Shown in pieces: positions 59,363 through 64,000 of a DNA stretch of 64,000 nt (positions within the stretch are counted from its first letter, which is position 1; each line of letters begins with the position of its first letter). The translations under genes were made by a program, and so were the position numbers. Under the pieces are notes generated by a model. That model was not told the origin of the DNA. It worked only from the letters and a program-made list of their open reading frames with translations, and ran no database searches. The stretch lies in assembly GCA_964017065.1 (NCBI GenBank), contig OZ024785.1:13533592-13597591 (forward strand), in the 5' to 3' direction. The DNA comes from Haliclona indistincta (taxonomy: Eukaryota > Porifera > Demospongiae > Haplosclerida > Chalinidae).

Positions 59363-59987
59363 TTATTAATTTTGCATAATATTGTTGGACACATTCTTGT
59401 CGGCATCAGTCATGGATCACACCTCTCTTACCCAATCAATGGTATATACATGGAAGGGCCTGACGTAAGTTCTGAACAATTATTGTATAATGTAGATTTC
59501 CATCTGTGTTAGGTGGTACTCGCCAGAGATGTGATATTTACTGAAGATGGCAACTATACACTAAAGTTGGAAAGTACAGCGATGGGTACATCCGCTTTAA
59601 ATCTGTTCTCAGACCATGGGTGTGTGGTTTTGATTGAGACGATGCACACCATACTTGCCTCGTGCCCCACAAAATTAGTTCGTAATGATTATAGTACCAA
59701 GATTATTGAGATTGTTGTCACTTTTATTTAGATCTAAACGAAGAGCCCATACAATTCGTTTAGATATGGGTGATAGCAGCAGTGGCAACAATGTGGCCAG
59801 AAATGGTAAGTTTAACGAAGAGCCCATACAATTCGTTTAGATATGGGTGATAGCAGCAGTGGCAACAATGTGGCCAGAAATGGTAAGTTTAGTTTACAAT
59901 TTGTTCTAAAGTAATACACAAAATCAACTTTCTTTGATACTTCTAGACAGTGATGGGAGTTCCAGCATCAGTTCAAACAGTTCCTGA
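59363..59987 (+). CDS. Paralog of the nuclease-like gene, C-terminal four exons
   Basis: Exons 59,363-59,464, 59,513-59,619, 59,732-59,805 and 59,947-59,987, all with GT/AG edges and matching phases. They read LLILHNIVGHILVGISHGSH...YPINGIYMEGPD, VVLARDVIFTEDGNYTLKLE...NLFSDH, SKRRAHTIRLDMGDSSSGNN and SDGSSSISSNSS-stop. Each aligns with an exon of the minus-strand gene at 61,239-63,571 (for example YMEGPD with YMEESK, and NLFSDHG with EVFSIKG). Nuclease-core exons were not found upstream, so it is partial or highly diverged. A 77-bp tandem copy (59,739-59,892) duplicates most of the third exon and its donor. Confidence 0.65.
59739..59892. repeat. 77-bp tandem duplication over an exon and its donor
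   Basis: CGAAGAGCCCATACAATTCG to GGTAAGTTTA occurs twice, 77 bp apart, with no differences visible. The second unit has the donor but lacks the upstream acceptor. Confidence 0.95.
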
Positions 59988-59989
59988 GG

Positions 59990-61238
59990 TACAAACAGTT
60001 TCTAAATTGCGATGCAACTTTTCATGTATACACAGGTAAAAAGGATCATGGATTCAATCTTGTACACCATGACCGATTTGAGCTCATCTTCAGAAGACTG
60101 ACACACTAACTCACTCATGAATTGTGCTACTGCATGATCACTATTTCTCTTGTGTATGTACAAATTTCTCAATTTTAAATTATCAGTATGTGGTCAGTAT
60201 AATTGCCAACTTTAAGGTTCCTGTCAGGCTTTGTACTTGTAGTAATCTATGACATGTAAGCAGTAGACCCACATTTACACCTTTTTGGACTAGCGATTAT
60301 ACCTAATCCAGCATCATCACCGTTTACCAACTGATTCATGATTACCCATTGTCAATGTGTTTGCTGACTTAGTGTCTAGACTACAAACTAACCACAGCTA
60401 ATTACTAGCTTACATAGTATACACCAGTTTATTTGGTGTTGCTCCATTTGCCCTTGGCAAATACACACCTGTACATGGCTAGTAAACAAGCAATTCCATA
60501 TCACACAAAAACATTTGTAAAACTATTATTGTTGCTAATAATTATTATTTTAAGGTAGAAAGGGAGGTTATTTTTTGGGAAAATTATCCAAAATTGCAAA
60601 TAATTTTGTCCAAGAAACAAAATGATGGGCAATAATCAAAGCAGGTTTGAACGAATTATGACCTTCCGTTGTGAAGTTTTGAAATGGACAAATGCATATT
60701 TTACTTATTTTAGTTTATATAATTCCGCAAGAGTTGTTGCAGTGATACATGTGGGATCAATACAGGCAGTACAAATCACATTTAGGTACAAGAGTGTTGT
60801 TTTTTTTAGTTCCAATTATTTTAACTTTCCATATTATTGTTGTTGATAAACGCTATCATTTATCTTTTGAGTTTGATGCTTAATTTTATGCAAATTTGAA
60901 AATCAAAAACGATAGAATTGTAGTAACAGGTTAATTGTTTAGATTGTGCCAATAAAGCATCCACAATATAGCCATTTTGTTGTGGAATTGCGTTTTACCT
61001 GTTCTGTTCTGAACCTACAACATACTAATGAGCTGTGGTGTATTTTATGTCAACTAGCAATTGATTTGTGGTAATTCTATGTCAACTTTGGTTTGGATTT
61101 GTGCATCTCCTCTGGCTACAGTAAAGATTAGATCAGTATTTAATTTTATTAATAACTTATCGGCATTTAAGAAACACAAACAATTAACGTAGCATTAATT
61201 TTATAAAACACAAACAAAATAAGTATTCAGAGAATTAG
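59990..61238. other. Intergenic region between convergent paralogs
   Basis: AT-rich, no supported gene. Both genes end toward this region, so it holds both 3' flanks. Confidence 0.5.
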
Positions 61239-63571
61239 TTATTGCTTAGGAACAAGACTGCTGCGGCTGCTGCTGCTGCTGCTGCTGCTGCTTGATTCAC
61301 TGGATTCTGTCACAGTATAAAATCAATAAGAGTAAACAGTCCAAGATAGAATCAATTCTATTACAGCAATATAATCTTCAACTAAGACATGGTAAATCAT
61401 CATAGGCCAACATGGCACTGAACACGGGCAGTAGATCACTATTGCTATGCACGAATGACATAATCCATTATATATTATACATGACAGACAGCGATTGTGA
61501 GGAAAAACGAATGACCCAAGAGCAGGACGGAATACTACACCAGTAAGCTGCATGTAGTTACTTTAGCCATGGAGCAAAAAATGTAATAATTATTAATGTG
61601 TGCTATTCTGTAATGCATAACCTTCATCATCATCATACTTTAGTCTTTTGGCAGTATCTGAAAAGAAAAAGTATTATAGAATAACAAAATTTACAGAAAA
61701 ATAGCACAACCAGCACTGTATAGATCCAAACTAGTGACAACTGAACATGCAAATAATGAGCAATATAATCCCAACAGAAGATGCATATCTTATCACTTAC
61801 TGGCACTACTACTGATCATTCTTCTTCGGGAATCTATAAAAAATTTGACTAATAAAGGCACCGACATCAATTTGCTATAACCAACTTCGATCAATGGAGT
61901 GCAAGCAAATAAATCGATGTATGATTTCCAGCATTGCTCTACATCCTTTTATGGAGAATACTTCAATTGCACTCTCTCCCATAGGGGTCATAATCATGTT
62001 TAGTTTGTACGAGGTATCTTTTTTCTTGATCAGGTTACTCTTTACTAGTACTGCCTAATGCATTATCAAAATTAGAACAATTAAGAAAACACAACACCAT
62101 ACTTACTTTTGATTCCTCCATGTACACCCCAAGTAGAGGAACTGACCTAACTATGTTTGATTTTACATCTTGTAGTACTTTGCCAATTATATATCCAAAC
62201 AACTGTCCTATACAAGTGTCACCTATATCATCATTAAGGATGCCATTCTTTTCTTTGTTCTTTAACTGATATATAATTATGCTTAGAATGTGATGTGAAG
62301 CAAGTTATAATCTCACCTCAGCAGTTAGAACAACTACACTATGTTCGGAATGAAAATTTACAATGAGATCAGGAGCACCCTGAAAATGCATTATTATAGT
62401 GGTAAATTAGCTACCACAGATCAGTATAATAGAGATTACCGAAAGATCATAAAATTGTTTTTTATCATCTTTTATTGTGACACTGACGCCCTCTAGTGAA
62501 CCTCCAGGCATATTGCTGAAAGAAAAAAGGAACTCAGTGCACATAATGTATTATAGCAACATACACTCCAACAGCGTCGCGGTGATCGGAACACAGACTG
62601 GTTGTTCTTACGCAGTCAATGACCGACCTCACTAGGTTTTTTGCCCAGCCATTTTTAAAGTTATTATTCACAGCTTCCCTCCCCTGGCTACACAATTCGG
62701 CGAATTTGTCCGGCTATTAAGGATAGAGTAGGTCATTGGAACATGCATGTTTACATAAGACACAATGCTTACCCTAAAAAGTGGACGCTGGCCTTCTTTA
62801 ATCGACTCCCAATCCACCCCACTTGTTAGTTTTAAAAGCTGACTAGTATGTAAAGCCTTGATGCAGTTAATGCAACCTGTCCTTAGCCACCCGCCATATC
62901 CATAGTCGATTGAGTCGCAATTCGGATCATCGATTCCATCAGTAACCATAGAAACAGATAAATCAATTTTCTATAGTTACATGATAATGAATTCAAGAAG
63001 ACAATTAGCTTCTCTGTACCTCCTCATTGTTTCCTTTAACCATAAACGCTCCGTTATTGTACCAATCCAGAAAATTAGCAAAGCTATAATGTAGCAAATG
63101 TAAGAAGCAATACCGTACTGGCACGTTATTAGGCGCATGAGCTATTATTTCCACAGCAAGGAAATATGCGCCTATATATATAAAAGCGAGATGCACCTAA
63201 TAAAAGTCAATGACATGTATGTACCTATAAGCAACCTGTGCCAATAACGCACCAGTACAGTTTAGCTAAAGTGCATGCAAGCACTATATATACTATTACC
63301 AAGCTAACTTATAAGGCTTCTGTAATAAAATAATATTACTGATAGTATTATTGTTACCACTGAACATAACACACAGCCTTATAGTTACTGCAATTTCCCA
63401 CTGTACCTTGCAAACTCTGAAATAAAAATCTTTTTACCTGGTACATGCATATCTATAAGAAGGGTTACAAAAATTATTCTCACAAATAAAATTCAATTTA
63501 CCTGGTGACAACATGTAAAAGTCAGGTGACTTAGAGACTCTTCCTGATGAGGTGGTGTAATTTTCTGCCAT
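61239..63571 (-). CDS. Spliced gene with PD-(D/E)xK nuclease-like core and Ser-rich tail
   Basis: Exons in transcription order: 63,196-63,114; 63,083-63,020; 62,970-62,773; 62,713-62,565; 62,515-62,440; 62,379-62,317; 62,265-62,107; 62,039-61,943; 61,833-61,801; 61,657-61,622; 61,306-61,239. All junctions have GT/AG, phases agree throughout, and the total is 1,026 nt (341 residues plus stop). A likely first exon (63,571-63,502, MAENYTTSSGRVSKSPDFYM) has a good start context, but the link to 63,196 was not fully resolved. The core reads QFYDLSGAPDLIV (Asp about 194, counted from 63,196) and VVVLTAE|LKNKE (Glu 211, Lys 213), then CIGQLFGYIIG. This is the PD...ExK...Q layout of restriction-endonuclease-like folds. 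The end is KRLKYDDDEESSESS, then a Ser run. Short introns and an intact frame suggest an expressed host gene. The substrate is unknown. Confidence 0.75.
61265..61292. repeat. CTG/CAG trinucleotide run inside the last exon
   Basis: About nine CTG/CAG-type triplets encode the Ser run (AGC on the minus strand) of the nuclease-like protein. Length variation is expected but would keep the frame. Confidence 0.85.
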
Positions 63572-63683
63572 CTCACCAAGAAGAGCACACTAGGCCACAG
63601 ATCACAAGGTAAATAGCACTGAAGATCCCCAAGAGTTCGATCGGTACACCAGGAAGAGCTATATAGCACATGCATGTAACAGG

Positions 63684-64000
63684 CCACTGAGAAATGAACA
63701 CAAGCTTGGTAACTTACAAGGTAGCACTAAAGAGAAACAAGGAAGAGCACACCAGCTGGGAGAAGAGAACACTGACTAGGTATACGATTGGATGACTCGG
63801 AGACTTCACACTAGGCCGCTGACTGAGATTAACACAAGATAGAGATGGATCGATCCACTGAGAAATGAACACAAGCTTGGTAACTTACAAGGTAGCACTA
63901 AAGAGAAACAAGGAAGAGCACACCAGCTGGGAGAAGAGAACACTGACTAGGTATACGATTGGATGACTCGGAGACTTCACACTAGGCCGCTGACTGAGAT
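63684..64000. repeat. 171-bp tandem repeat running off the window
   Basis: CCACTGAGAAATGAACACAA starts at 63,684 and 63,855. The second unit is cut at 64,000 and is identical to the first over the visible 146 bp. It lies immediately upstream of the probable first exon of the minus-strand nuclease-like gene, so it may be promoter or 5' UTR sequence. Confidence 0.95.

Overview
The window looks like metazoan nuclear DNA, most likely from a demosponge-like animal. It is AT-rich. It contains multi-exon coding segments with very short introns (about 50-315 bp), GT-AG splice sites, TRAF-type MATH exons, and relics of animal DNA transposons (piggyBac, hAT, En/Spm-like, DDE_Tnp_4-like, Mutator-like) plus a BEL/Pao-type retroelement. 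I see no bacterial operons, tRNA or rRNA genes. The organism call is inference from gene style, not from a marker gene.

1-30.67 kb: a nested repeat array. Six degenerate copies of a 2-3 kb block (B) carry minus-strand exon relics: two coiled-coil exons, an Ig-like exon, and N- and C-terminal halves of a TRAF MATH domain. An upstream block (A) occurs at 1-2.04 kb and 21.16-23.26 kb. A 1,302-bp tandem pair (C) occurs at 12.18-14.76 kb and again, nearly identical, 12.94 kb downstream. Inserted into the array are a GC-richer segment with a nuclease/kinase-like ORF (4.38-7.14 kb) and a 2,265-bp TIR element with a 3-bp target duplication (16,201-18,465).

30.68-38.5 kb: a 1,035-bp TTAA-flanked inverted-repeat element, then the largest ORF (32,928-36,761). 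That ORF is a Mutator-like DDE transposase with acidic linkers, three zinc knuckles and a C-terminal OTU protease domain. A partial OTU tail copy, 100-bp repeats and a small TIR element follow.

38.5-58.1 kb: a graveyard of mostly minus-strand relics. In order these are hAT fused to BEL/Pao DUF1759, a PIN/FEN-like family, two piggyBacs, SAMD3-like exons, Myb/SANT, En/Spm-like and DDE_Tnp_4-like fragments, and a second broken copy of the Mutator-OTU element. Several strong palindromes and minisatellites lie among them.

58.1-64 kb: the only part that looks like a living host locus. A minus-strand gene (61,239-63,571) can be spliced into a continuous frame through 11 exons with matching phases. 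It encodes a protein with a PD-(D/E)xK nuclease-like core and a Ser-rich tail. A plus-strand paralog of its C-terminal exons (59,363-59,987) converges on it. This pair, the Mutator-OTU fusion and the nuclease-kinase ORF are the most interesting systems here.
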